This document shows positions 25,956 through 34,787 of a DNA stretch of 64,000 nt, piece after piece. Below the pieces are notes generated by a model. That model saw only the letters and a program-made list of their open reading frames with translations. It had not been told where the DNA came from and did no database searches. Positions within the stretch are counted from its first letter, which is position 1. Each line of letters starts with the position of its first letter. Where the stretch lies: positions 2,660,501 to 2,724,500 of the forward strand of contig NZ_JACHNH010000001.1 in NCBI RefSeq assembly GCF_014205335.1, read 5' to 3'. The translations under genes and the position numbers were made by a program. The DNA comes from Amorphoplanes digitatis. Lineage in GTDB: Bacteria > Actinomycetota > Actinomycetes > Mycobacteriales > Micromonosporaceae.

Positions 25956-28900
25956 ATGTTCTCCCGACAATTCACCAGATCCAGCAAATTCAGCCGACGA
26001 ATCGTCCGGCCGTTCTCCTGGGCCATGACGGGCGTGCTCGCCGCCGGCTTCCTACAGATCGCCATCCCGCCGGCCGCCGAGGCCGCGGCCGGCAAGCCCC
26101 GGCCCGGGCACGCCGCCTCGAAGAAGGCCCTGCCCGACCGCGACCCGCTGCCGGTCAAGCCCCGCAAAGCCGACCAGGCCACCGCGGCCGGCGCGGTCAA
26201 GCCCGTTGCGGTCACCTGGCCCGCGGCGGGTGCGGCGGAGATCGCCGTAGCGGCGACACCAAAGGCATCGGCCAAGATCGGCGGCCTGCCGGTCACCGTC
26301 TCCAAGGCCGGCGCCGCGGCGGCCGCGTCCGCCGCCTCGGGCGCCGCCACCGCGGCGCCCGCCAAGGTACGCGTCCAGGTGCTCGAGCGCGGCGTCAGCG
26401 AGAAGGCCAAGGTGGACGGCCCGATCCTGCGCGTCGCCCGCGCCGACGGCCAGAGCGCCCGTGGCGCCGTCAAGCTCGGCGTCGGCTACGCCGGCATCGC
26501 CGGCGCGTACGGCGGCGACTTCGGCGCCCGGCTGCGCCTGGTCCGGCTGCCCGAGTGCGCGCTGACCACCCCGGAGAAGCCCGAATGCGCCGGAACTCCG
26601 GTGCAGACCACCAACGACACCGCCGCCAAGACGGTGTCGGCACCGGCCGAGACCGGCGCGCTGTTCGCGCTGGCCGCGGGCGACTCGTCGTCGCAGGGCA
26701 GCTACGGCGCCACCGCGCTGGCGCCGTCCTCGAAGTGGTCGGTCGCGCCGTCCACCGGCGGCTTCTCCTGGTCCTATCCGCTGCGGATGCCGCCGGTGCC
26801 CGGCAGCGGCGGCCCGGCCGTCACCCTCGGCTACTCCTCGCAGGGCATCGACGGCAAGACCGCGACCACAAACAACCAGGGCTCCTGGGTCGGCGAGGGC
26901 TTCAGCTACGAGCCGGGCTACATCGAGCGCCGCTACAAGGCGTGCGCCGACGACGGCCACGACCAGTACGCCGACCAGTGCTGGGCGTACGACAACGCCA
27001 CCGTCATGCTCAACGGCAAGTCCACCGAGCTGGTCAGGACCGGCAACACCTGGAAGCTCGGCTCCGACGACGGCTCCAAGGTCGAGCGGCTGACCAACGC
27101 CAACTACACCACCGGCAACGGCGACAACGACGGCGAACACTGGAAGATCACCACCCCCAACGGCACCGAGTACTACTTCGGCCTCAACCGCCTTCCGGGA
27201 TGGAGCGCCAACAAGGAGGAGACCCGGTCCGCCTGGACCGTACCGATCTTCGGTGACGACAAGACGAACGCCGACGACGACAACAAGCAGGAGCCCTGCT
27301 ACAACGCCACCTTCACCAGCGCGTGGTGTCAGCAGGGCTGGCGCTGGAACCTCGACTACGTCAAGGACCGCCTCGGCAACGTCTCCTCCTACTACTACCA
27401 GCAGGAGACCAACCACTACGCCGTCGCCAAGAAGACCGACGTCAACGGCGTCCCGTACGCCCGCGGCGGCTACCTGCGGCGCATCGACTACGGCCAGCGC
27501 CACAACGCCGTCTACACGACGAACGCCCCGGCCCGCGTCCGCTTCGACGTCAAGGAGCGGTGCCTGCCGGAAGGCAGTGACTGCGACCCGGAGGACCTCA
27601 CCACCGCGACCGCCACGCGCTGGCCGGACGTGCCGTTCGACCGCAACTGCGCCGCGAACGTCAAGTGCAAGACCGACCAGATCATGCCCACCTTCTGGAC
27701 CCGGGCCCGCCTGAAGACCATCACCACCGAGATCCGCGGCGCCTCCGCCTGGACCCCGGTCGACCAGTGGTCGCTGGACCACCTGTTCACCGACAACGGC
27801 GACGGCTCGCGCACCCTCTGGCTGCACGACATCAGCCACAAGGGCCTCGCCGGCGGCAGCATCGAACTGCCCAAGGTGACCCTCGGCGGCCTGCCGCTGC
27901 CCAACCGCATCGACCGCGACGGCGACATGATCGCCCCGCTGATCCGCTTCCGCCTGGCCACCGTCTGGACCGACACCGGCGGCCAGATCGACGTCAACTA
28001 CGCCACGCCGGACTGCACGCAGAGCAACCTGCCCACCCCGGGCAAGAGCACCAGACGCTGCTACCCGGTCAAGTGGAGCCCGCTCGGGTCCGGCGACCCG
28101 ATCACCGACTGGTTCCACAAGTACGTCGTCGACCTGGTCGTCGAGACCGACCGCACCGGCGGCTCCCCGGACATGGTCACCAAGTACCAGTACCTCGACG
28201 GCGCCGCCTGGCGCCACGCCGAGCCCGACGGCATCGGCGACACCAAGGACGACACCTGGAGCGACTGGCGCGGCTACGGCAAGGTCGTGGTCACCGCCGG
28301 CAACGGCCAGACACAGACCACCAAGACCGAGTACCACTACCTGCGCGGCCTGCACGGAGACAAGGACCCCGACGGCGGTACGCGCTCCGTGACCGTCGAC
28401 GACACCACCGGCGGCACGCACACCGACTACGACGAGTTCTCCGGCCACGAACTGGAGACGATCGTCTACGACGGCTCGAACGTGGTCAGCAAGAGCATCG
28501 ACACCCCGTGGCGGCACAACACCGCGACGCAGACGCTCAGCTGGGGCACCAAGAAGGCCTGGTTCAAGAACACCGTCCGATCCCGCAGCCTGGTGGCGCT
28601 CGCCGCCGGCGGCTGGCGCGAGACGGCACAGAACTCGAAGTTCGAGACCACCTTCGGGCGGGTCACGGAGAGCGAGAACGAGGGCGACGTCAACGCCACC
28701 GGCGACGAGGCCTGCACCCGCACCACGTACGCCGACAACGCCGGCCCGTACTTCTACAACCTGATCTCGCGGGTCGAGTCGGTCTCGGTGAAGTGCTCGG
28801 TCACCCCGGACCGCAAGACCCAGGTCATCTCCGACAACCGGAACGCGTTCGACGGCAAGGAGTTCGGCGTCACACCGACGCTGGGCAACCCGACGAAGCA

Positions 28901-31900
28901 GGAGCGGCTGAAAAGCCACAACGGCACGACCGGCACCTACATCCGCGGGGCCGAGGGTACGTTCGACCAGTTCGGCCGCCCCCTGACCGTGACGGACGCC
29001 GAGGGCAACGTCACCAGGAACGTCTACACGGAGACCAACGGCCTCACCACGCAGGTCAAGGCGACGAACCCACTCGGGCACGCCACCACGACCCAGTACG
29101 CACCGGCCTGGGGCAACCCGGTCGGCCAGACGGACCCCAACGGCCTCAAGAGCAAGATGGAGTACGACGCGCTGGGCCGGCTCGCCAAGGTGTGGCTGCC
29201 GGACCGCACGAGCGTCGAGGGCGCGTCACCGAGCATCAAGTACGAGTACCTGATGCGCACCGACAAGCCGGTCGCGATCAAGACGGAGAAGCGCCAGAGC
29301 GACGGCTCCTACAGCGTCGAATACAAGCTGCACGACGGTCACCTGCGGCCGCGGCAGGTCCAGTCACAGGGACCCGCCGGCAACCGCAACGTCGCCGACA
29401 CCTTCTACACGGCAACGGGCAGCGTGGCGAAGACGTACGCCACCTACACCGCGCAGGGCGCGCCGAGCGACGAGATCTACCCCGCCGTCAACGGCGACGT
29501 GGACGGCCAGACCCTCTACGTCTACGACGGCGCCGACCGGGTCAAGGCCCAGATCTTCGCCGTCGCCGGTAACGAGAAATGGCGCACTAACATCACCTAC
29601 GGCGGCGACCGGACCTCCGTCGACCCGCCCGCCGGCGGTACACCCTCCACGACCGTCACCAACGCGCTCGGGCAGAAAACCCAGTTGCTTCAGTACAAGG
29701 GCGACGGCCCGTCCGGCGCCTTCGACAGCACCGATTACACATACACCCCGAGCGGGCAGCTTGCCTCGGTCAAGGACCCGGCCGGCAACGTCTGGCGGAG
29801 CGAGTACGACCAACTGGGCCGCCAGGTCAAGTCGATCGACCCGGACGCCGGCACCTCGACGATGACCTACGACGGTCTGGACCGGGTCACCAGCACCACC
29901 AACGGCCGCCAGGAGACGATCAGCCACACCTTTGACGAGATCGGTCGCAAGACGGCCACCTACAAGGGCGCGGCCGGTACCGGTGAGTTGCTCAGCAGCT
30001 GGACCTACGACCAGGAGATGCTGGGCTATCCCACCTCGTCCTCCCGCTGGGTCGACGGCGCCGAGTACGCCACCTACTACTCCGCCTACGACGAGTTCTA
30101 TCGCTCGCACGGCACCCACTTCACCGTTCCGGAGCAGGCCGGCGCCGAACTGGCCGGCACCTACACCTTCGGTACCGAGTACAACGTGGATGGCACCGTC
30201 CAGTCGACCAGCAGGTCCGAGGGGGGCGGGTTGCCGTTCGAGACCGTCGTCTACCGGTACGACGACCTGCAGCGCCTGGTCGGCAGCACAGGCGACGCCG
30301 TTTACCTGACCGACGTCGACTACTCCAGCACCGGCGAGGTCATGCAGACCGAGGCGCTGGTCGGCGGCAAGAAAGTCTGGTCAACCTACGAGTACGAGCA
30401 GGGCTCCAAGCGCCTCACCCGGCAGCGCCTCGACCGGGAGATGGCGCCGGTCATCGACGTCGACGCCAGGTACACCTATGACCCGTCCGGGAACATCCAG
30501 CGGATCGTCGACAACCCTTCCGGCAACCGCGACGTGCAGTGCTTCAACTACGACTACCTGCGCCGCATGGAGCAGGCTTGGACGTCGGCGAGCACCGCGG
30601 ACGACCCGTGCGCGGGCGGCCCGTCGGCCACGGGCGTGGGCGGCATCGCCCCGTACCACCACGAGTACACGTTCGACGCGGTCGGTAACCGCAAGACCGA
30701 GAAGCAGTACGCGAGCGACGGCACCTCGCTGATCGAGCGCAGCTACCAGTACCCGGCAGCCGGCGGCGCCCAGCCGCACACGCTCGACACGATGACGGAG
30801 AAGACCCCGTCCGGGGAGAAGCTCTACGAATACGATTACGACGCCACCGGCAACACCACCCGCCGTGCCAAGGCGGGCGAGGGCCAGACCCTGGCCTGGG
30901 ACGCCGAGGGCAACCTCGAGTCCGTCACCGATGCGGCCGGCAAGAAGACCAGTTTCCTGTACGACGTCGACGGCTCGCGGATCCTGCGTAAGGAGCCGAA
31001 CCAGACCACGCTCTACCTGCCGGGTATGGAGATCCGGCTGAATCACCAGACCCGGGCGACCGACGCGACCCGCTACTACGCACTGCCCGGCGGCGCGCAG
31101 CTCGTCCGCAAGAACGACGGTCTGCGATATGTGGCCAGTGACCACCACGGCACTGGCAACGCGACGGTGGACTCGACCGGCGCGATCACGCACCGGCGCA
31201 CGACGCCGTACGGCGAGGCGCGTGGCACCCAGCCGGCGCAGGGCGTGTGGCCGACCGAGAAGGGCTTCGTCGGCGGAAACATCGACTCGACAACGGGCCT
31301 GATCAACATCGGGGCCCGCGAGTACGACACGATCACGGGCCGGTTCATCTCGATCGACCCGGTCGTCGATGTCAACGACCCGCAGCAGATGAACGGGTAC
31401 GCCTACGCGAACAATAACCCGATCTCCTTCTCGGACCCGGACGGCCTGAAGTTCTGCTCCGACGACGCCTGTGGCCCCGGTGCCGACTTCGTCGACACGA
31501 CCGGCAAGTATCACAACGTCCCTGGGCACAACGACGGCCGCGGCGGTGCCTCGGGCGCCTATGACCCGGACGTGCCGGGCGTGAACGAGCACAACAATCC
31601 GAAGGCTTCCCCGGCGGCTCGCGCCGCCGCGGCAAGGGCTGCCGCGGAGAAGGAGCGGCAGGCGCGGATCGCCCGGGCGAAGCAGAAGATCCTGGACGCG
31701 GCGAAGGCCCTGGGCAAGATCCTCGCGGACGAACTCGGTCTCACGGATGCCTTGGACTGTTTCCTGAAGGGCGACATGGGCGGCTGCATCAACACCGCCG
31801 TCAACGTCCTTTCATCCGTCGTCGGTGGTGCCCTGGGCAAGCTGGCCGTTCGCTACGGCAATCCATTCAAATGGAAGAAACTGGCCAATCTCGTCGTCCG

Positions 31901-32687
31901 CACCAAGAATCTTCTCGGCGACCTCATCGGTGGTGTCAAGAAGTTCTTCAACGCACTCAAGAAGGCGCCTGACTGCCACAGCTTCGCGCGGGGCACGCTC
32001 GTGCTGATGGCCGACGGCACCAAGAAGTCGATCGAGAAGCTCAAACCCGGTGAGAAGGTCCTCGCTACCGACCCCGTCACAGGAAAGACCCAGGCGCAGC
32101 CCGTCGTCGCCACTCATATCAACCTCGACGTCAATCTCACCGACCTCGTCATCGACGAGGCCGGCAACAAGGCCCTGCTCAGGACGACCGCGCACCACCC
32201 ATTCTGGAGCAAGGCCCGCAGGGCCTGGGTCAGCGCCTCGGATCTCGCGAAGCGTGAGAGGTTGATCGCCGCCGACGGCTCACGTATGAGGGTGTCGTCG
32301 GTCACCTCGTACCCCGGACTGGCCGTCATGCACGACCTCACCGTCGGCTCGGTTCACACGTACTACGTGGTCGTCGGCAACAGCTCGGTCCTGGTGCACA
32401 ACATCGACGCGGACTACGACGACGAAGACCCCTACGAAAAGTACTCAGATTACAACGAGGACTGGGAAGACGAGCCGACCTCGCAAAAGGGTAAGCAGGG
32501 TTCAAATCAGGCCAGTAACGGGAGGGCGAGGCACCAAGCCGGGCGAGCCGGCCTCACCACGCCAGAGCAGCGGGAGCGGGCGCATCGGGAGATCGCCAGG
32601 GGTAAGCTCGACGGCAACCACAATCTCGGCACGGAGGGTCTGAAAGAGGCGATGGAGGCCGCTGGGGGTGAAGTCTGTGACCTCTGA
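25956..32687 (+). CDS. Rhs-repeat polymorphic toxin with HINT pretoxin domain
   Basis: This 2243-residue protein starts at ATG 25956 behind GGAGG. It has a signal peptide ending near 'PPAAEAAA'. A TcdB/SpvB-like beta region follows ('FSWSYPLRMPPVPGSGG', 'LGYSSQGIDGKTATTNNQGS'). Many YD/Rhs repeats come next ('YDALGRLAKVWLPD', 'YDQLGRQVKSIDPDAG', 'YTYDPSGNIQRIVDNPSGN'). The Rhs core ends near 1790-1830 ('NGYAYANNNPISFSDPDG'). An HINT autoprocessing domain spans about 2005-2149, from 'DCHSFARGTLVLMADG' to 'SSVLVHN'. The last 94 residues are the toxin tip: an acidic linker, then 'RARHQAGRAGLTTPEQRERA' and 'LDGNHNLGTEGLKEAMEAAG'. The shell should encapsulate the tip and HINT should release it. 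I do not recognise the tip's activity. Its DNA is less GC-rich than the shell. Confidence 0.92.
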   Translation: MFSRQFTRSSKFSRRIVRPFSWAMTGVLAAGFLQIAIPPAAEAAAGKPRPGHAASKKALPDRDPLPVKPRKADQATAAGAVKPVAVTWPAAGAAEIAVAATPKASAKIGGLPVTVSKAGAAAAASAASGAATAAPAKVRVQVLERGVSEKAKVDGPILRVARADGQSARGAVKLGVGYAGIAGAYGGDFGARLRLVRLPECALTTPEKPECAGTPVQTTNDTAAKTVSAPAETGALFALAAGDSSSQGSYGATALAPSSKWSVAPSTGGFSWSYPLRMPPVPGSGGPAVTLGYSSQGIDGKTATTNNQGSWVGEGFSYEPGYIERRYKACADDGHDQYADQCWAYDNATVMLNGKSTELVRTGNTWKLGSDDGSKVERLTNANYTTGNGDNDGEHWKITTPNGTEYYFGLNRLPGWSANKEETRSAWTVPIFGDDKTNADDDNKQEPCYNATFTSAWCQQGWRWNLDYVKDRLGNVSSYYYQQETNHYAVAKKTDVNGVPYARGGYLRRIDYGQRHNAVYTTNAPARVRFDVKERCLPEGSDCDPEDLTTATATRWPDVPFDRNCAANVKCKTDQIMPTFWTRARLKTITTEIRGASAWTPVDQWSLDHLFTDNGDGSRTLWLHDISHKGLAGGSIELPKVTLGGLPLPNRIDRDGDMIAPLIRFRLATVWTDTGGQIDVNYATPDCTQSNLPTPGKSTRRCYPVKWSPLGSGDPITDWFHKYVVDLVVETDRTGGSPDMVTKYQYLDGAAWRHAEPDGIGDTKDDTWSDWRGYGKVVVTAGNGQTQTTKTEYHYLRGLHGDKDPDGGTRSVTVDDTTGGTHTDYDEFSGHELETIVYDGSNVVSKSIDTPWRHNTATQTLSWGTKKAWFKNTVRSRSLVALAAGGWRETAQNSKFETTFGRVTESENEGDVNATGDEACTRTTYADNAGPYFYNLISRVESVSVKCSVTPDRKTQVISDNRNAFDGKEFGVTPTLGNPTKQERLKSHNGTTGTYIRGAEGTFDQFGRPLTVTDAEGNVTRNVYTETNGLTTQVKATNPLGHATTTQYAPAWGNPVGQTDPNGLKSKMEYDALGRLAKVWLPDRTSVEGASPSIKYEYLMRTDKPVAIKTEKRQSDGSYSVEYKLHDGHLRPRQVQSQGPAGNRNVADTFYTATGSVAKTYATYTAQGAPSDEIYPAVNGDVDGQTLYVYDGADRVKAQIFAVAGNEKWRTNITYGGDRTSVDPPAGGTPSTTVTNALGQKTQLLQYKGDGPSGAFDSTDYTYTPSGQLASVKDPAGNVWRSEYDQLGRQVKSIDPDAGTSTMTYDGLDRVTSTTNGRQETISHTFDEIGRKTATYKGAAGTGELLSSWTYDQEMLGYPTSSSRWVDGAEYATYYSAYDEFYRSHGTHFTVPEQAGAELAGTYTFGTEYNVDGTVQSTSRSEGGGLPFETVVYRYDDLQRLVGSTGDAVYLTDVDYSSTGEVMQTEALVGGKKVWSTYEYEQGSKRLTRQRLDREMAPVIDVDARYTYDPSGNIQRIVDNPSGNRDVQCFNYDYLRRMEQAWTSASTADDPCAGGPSATGVGGIAPYHHEYTFDAVGNRKTEKQYASDGTSLIERSYQYPAAGGAQPHTLDTMTEKTPSGEKLYEYDYDATGNTTRRAKAGEGQTLAWDAEGNLESVTDAAGKKTSFLYDVDGSRILRKEPNQTTLYLPGMEIRLNHQTRATDATRYYALPGGAQLVRKNDGLRYVASDHHGTGNATVDSTGAITHRRTTPYGEARGTQPAQGVWPTEKGFVGGNIDSTTGLINIGAREYDTITGRFISIDPVVDVNDPQQMNGYAYANNNPISFSDPDGLKFCSDDACGPGADFVDTTGKYHNVPGHNDGRGGASGAYDPDVPGVNEHNNPKASPAARAAAARAAAEKERQARIARAKQKILDAAKALGKILADELGLTDALDCFLKGDMGGCINTAVNVLSSVVGGALGKLAVRYGNPFKWKKLANLVVRTKNLLGDLIGGVKKFFNALKKAPDCHSFARGTLVLMADGTKKSIEKLKPGEKVLATDPVTGKTQAQPVVATHINLDVNLTDLVIDEAGNKALLRTTAHHPFWSKARRAWVSASDLAKRERLIAADGSRMRVSSVTSYPGLAVMHDLTVGSVHTYYVVVGNSSVLVHNIDADYDDEDPYEKYSDYNEDWEDEPTSQKGKQGSNQASNGRARHQAGRAGLTTPEQRERAHREIARGKLDGNHNLGTEGLKEAMEAAGGEVCDL

Positions 32688-33180
32688 TGCGCCATCGTCC
32701 GGCTTCGCCTCCGAGGCATCGGAAGCGGTGCAAGGCCTAATTGGAGCCGTAGTCGGGCGTGTCGGTGTATCCCGAAGTCATGGACTGGTGCTGGACTTTG
32801 GTCGCCCGATTCGTCGGGCGGACGAGGGATCCAGACAACGTGGCGAGCAGCGGCTAACCACGCACAACGCCGACTGGCGACTCGATCTCGGCAGCGGAAC
32901 TCTTGTCGGATCGGGCGACGATGTTGATTTCGCGCAAGCGAGCGGGAAGGAACTCGTCGGTTCCGTTGTGTTCCAGATCGGGGTGGATCTGAGATCCCTG
33001 GAAGCGTCCATCGCCTTCGGGGCATCGACGTTGCGAATCTTCCCGTCGTGCTACAAGCCGTCGGGGTGGCGAAACGACGATGCGCAGGATCCGTTGCCGT
33101 ACTGGAGGCTCTGGTTGCCGAGCGGCGAGACGATTGCCGTCGGCCCGGGCATGGTGGACAGCCGCGGTGGGCCATGGTGA
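32668..33180 (+). CDS. Putative immunity protein 1 for the Rhs tip
   Basis: This 170-residue soluble protein starts at GTG 32668 (or GTG 32677), overlapping the toxin gene end by about 20 bases, so synthesis is coupled to the toxin. Beta-rich phrases are 'VQGLIGAVVGRVGVSRSHGL', 'NADWRLDLGSGTLVGSGDD', 'IAFGASTLRIFP' and 'YWRLWLPSGETIAVGPG'. The following gene is a paralogue. Lower GC than the backbone fits acquired cargo. The family is not recognised by name; the immunity role comes from context. Confidence 0.75.
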   Translation: MKSVTSDAPSSGFASEASEAVQGLIGAVVGRVGVSRSHGLVLDFGRPIRRADEGSRQRGEQRLTTHNADWRLDLGSGTLVGSGDDVDFAQASGKELVGSVVFQIGVDLRSLEASIAFGASTLRIFPSCYKPSGWRNDDAQDPLPYWRLWLPSGETIAVGPGMVDSRGGPW

Positions 33181-33713
33181 GTCACGACGGTGGTGCGTCC
33201 GGAGGACAGGACGACAGCTTGTTCGGCACCGGCATCCAGCAGTTGATCGGAATGAACGTGAAGGAGGTCGTCACCAGGGCCGGCAGCTTCGTCATCATCG
33301 ATCTCGTAGGGCCCGAGCTTCCGACGCGTCCGCTCCTCGATACGGCGGTTCTATGGATATACATGTCGGCCTGGCGAATCGACGTGGAGGGTTACCCGGT
33401 CGTGGGTCATGAAGACGCAAGGTCAGATATCCGAGAGGCAGTGTCATTGCTCGGTGACCGCGTCCTCACCGGCCTGGAGGTCGATCCCGGTGCGATCGAT
33501 GCGACTTTCCGGTTCGGGAGTATCTCGTTGAAGGTTTTTCCCATGCGGTTCTCTGTACCCGAGGACGGTTCCGGTGAAGTAATTCACTGGGCCGCATGGA
33601 CGCCTTCTGGGGACGTGCTGGCCGCGGGGCCGGGTGCGTGGCGCAGCGTGATGGCGGCGTCGCGTTCCCAGTTGACTGCACAGTTGACCTACATGAGGGA
33701 TTACCGGCCCTGA
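33174..33713 (+). CDS. Putative immunity protein 2, paralogue of the preceding gene
   Basis: This 179-residue protein from ATG 33174 overlaps the previous gene by seven bases. The two align over their length: 'IQQLIGMNVKEVVTRAGSFV' with 'VQGLIGAVVGRVGVSRSHGL', 'ATFRFGSISLKVFP' with 'ASIAFGASTLRIFP', and 'WAAWTPSGDVLAAGPG' with 'WRLWLPSGETIAVGPG'. Identity is moderate. It may protect against a variant of the same toxin or be a duplicate in drift. A perfect hairpin terminator follows 11 bases after the stop. Confidence 0.75.
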   Translation: MVSHDGGASGGQDDSLFGTGIQQLIGMNVKEVVTRAGSFVIIDLVGPELPTRPLLDTAVLWIYMSAWRIDVEGYPVVGHEDARSDIREAVSLLGDRVLTGLEVDPGAIDATFRFGSISLKVFPMRFSVPEDGSGEVIHWAAWTPSGDVLAAGPGAWRSVMAASRSQLTAQLTYMRDYRP

Positions 33714-33724
33714 TATGGATCGGC

Positions 33725-33757
33725 GCGAGGGCGTGACCGAGTAGGTCACGCCCTCGC
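33725..33757 (+). terminator. Hairpin terminator after the Rhs operon
   Basis: GCGAGGGCGTGACC and its perfect complement flank a five-base loop (GAGTA): 14 bp of stem with no mismatch. No U-tract follows, which is common in actinobacteria. It closes the toxin-immunity transcript. Confidence 0.85.
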
Positions 33758-33768
33758 ATGGTCTTGAC

Positions 33769-33803
33769 CCGTCAGTGGGCGGTCGACAGGCGGTTGTTCT
33801 GGT
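33769..33803 (-). repeat. Orphan copy of the 3' end of the FAD-oxidase gene
   Basis: These 35 bases match 34753-34787, the end of the oxidase gene, at 32 positions in the same orientation. Read leftward they encode 'QNNRLSTAH' plus stop, against 'QNIRPSTTH' plus stop in the intact gene. Homology stops abruptly on the right. It is a recombination scar, not a gene. Confidence 0.8.
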
Positions 33804-34007
33804 ATTCCCGCCGCCCGGCTGGACGAAGGGCTCGGTGCGCTGCGGCCGAGGCTGCGTAGCGCCGTGGTCGAGGCGCATTTCGAGGTGCGCGGCGACGGGC
33901 GCGGATCGAACAAGCTCCGCCGCGCGACTGCTCGGCGTTCTCGCCGAAGAGGATTCTCCACGACGGTTCGTGAGTGAGGTGAGGTCCTTGATCGGCGACC
34001 GCACCTC
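33804..34007. other. Unassigned spacer between the oxidase scar and the orphan HINT end
   Basis: These 204 bases have no supported gene. One plus-strand frame is open and coding-like ('RLRSAVVEAHFEVRGDGRG') but matches neither HINT nor oxidase. It may be the edge of a third, unrelated fragment. Confidence 0.4.
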
Positions 34008-34402
34008 ATGCACGATCTCACGTGAACTCGGTTCACACGTGCTATGTGTTCGCCGGCAGCACACCGATTCTGGTGCACAACAGAGATGTCGATCCGGACC
34101 TCACTCTCTACCGTTTCGGTAAGGGCCCGGAAACGGTAGAAGGTCTCGCCGCCGATGCGGCCCGGGCCGCAGCGAACGATTCACCTTTTCCGCATGGCGT
34201 TTCCACGTCCAGCCACCTCCCTTCCAGAATGAAGGAAAGTGGCGACTATCGGACGGCCAAGGTCAGCGAGCTCGAAGAAGCCGGCTTCCGCGTGGAGCAG
34301 ACCGGAAACCGCAAAGCGCATCACACGATCCACTTGCCTCAGCCCGTCACCCTGGACCATGCTGATGCGCTAAACGGTGTGCTCAAGGGATGTGACCTGT
34401 GA
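34008..34402 (+). pseudogene. Displaced Rhs C-terminal tip: frameshifted HINT end plus second toxin domain
   Basis: Bases 34008-34081 match 32328-32402 of the Rhs gene (by eye about 80 %) and encode the HINT end 'MHDLT...SVHTCYVFAGSTPILVHN'. One base is missing after 'ctcac', which shifts the frame, so the remnant cannot be read from its first Met. From GTG 34022 an intact frame of 126 residues continues into a different tip: 'LYRFGKGPETVEGLAADAAR', 'FPHGVSTSSHLPSRMKESGD' and 'KAHHTIHLPQPVTLDHADAL'. The tip fold is not recognised; the His-rich 'AHHTIH' is a candidate active segment. It is an orphan module that could be expressed without export, or re-joined to the shell by recombination at the HINT end. 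Confidence 0.75.
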
Positions 34403-34680
34403 TCGACGACTTCGATGCGTCCAGCCAGACCTTTCTGGGCGCAGGAGTGCCATCCGAGGAGCGGCTTTCCGCTGGTGTTGCAATATTGAAGGGCGATTCC
34501 TTCCGGGCCAGGGAGATCTTCATTCGTGCGGCCGCCGACTCGACCGCTGATATCGACTTTCTGGAGGAGGTGGGAAAGCTGTTGGCCAAGTGTGCGGAGC
34601 TGACTACACCTTTGACTGAATGGGATTTCCGCGACATGACGGACATTGCCCACGATGCCTACTGGGAGGCGCTCCCGTAG
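34399..34680 (+). CDS. Putative immunity protein of the displaced tip
   Basis: This 93-residue acidic helical protein starts at GTG 34399, overlapping the orphan tip stop (GTGA). Visible features are 'EERLSAGVAILKGDSFRARE' and 'FLEEVGKLLAKCAELTTPL'. It has no membrane segment. It has kept an intact frame although its toxin is detached, which fits selection for continued protection. Its DNA is notably less GC-rich than the flanking oxidase gene. A terminator follows. Confidence 0.65.
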   Translation: MIDDFDASSQTFLGAGVPSEERLSAGVAILKGDSFRAREIFIRAAADSTADIDFLEEVGKLLAKCAELTTPLTEWDFRDMTDIAHDAYWEALP

Positions 34681-34710
34681 CGGCGGTGGCGGAATTTTCT
34701 TGAATATGGT

Positions 34711-34738
34711 GCGCGGCCCGGCTTCGGCCGGGCCGCGC
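34711..34738. terminator. Bidirectional hairpin terminator
   Basis: GCGCGGCCCGGC, a TTCG tetraloop and the perfect 12-base complement. It lies between the orphan immunity gene and the convergent oxidase gene and can serve both. Confidence 0.85.
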
Positions 34739-34752
34739 GTTCGAGGCTGGAT

Positions 34753-34787
34753 CCGTCAGTGGGTGGTCGACGGGCGGATGTTCTGGT
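34753..34787 (-). repeat. Intact partner of the oxidase-tail duplication
   Basis: This covers the last codons of the FAD oxidase (stop at 34758-34756) plus three bases. It is the reference copy for the scar at 33769-33803. The two copies bracket the orphan toxin module and lie 984 bases apart. Confidence 0.8.

Noticed and set aside
26052..29081. A 1009-codon minus-strand frame opposite the Rhs gene
   Set aside because: No domain or ribosome site. The plus-strand Rhs repeats explain the sequence.
33444..34064. A minus-strand gene across the scar region
   Set aside because: It crosses an immunity gene, a terminator and the oxidase scar, and has no domain or ribosome site.
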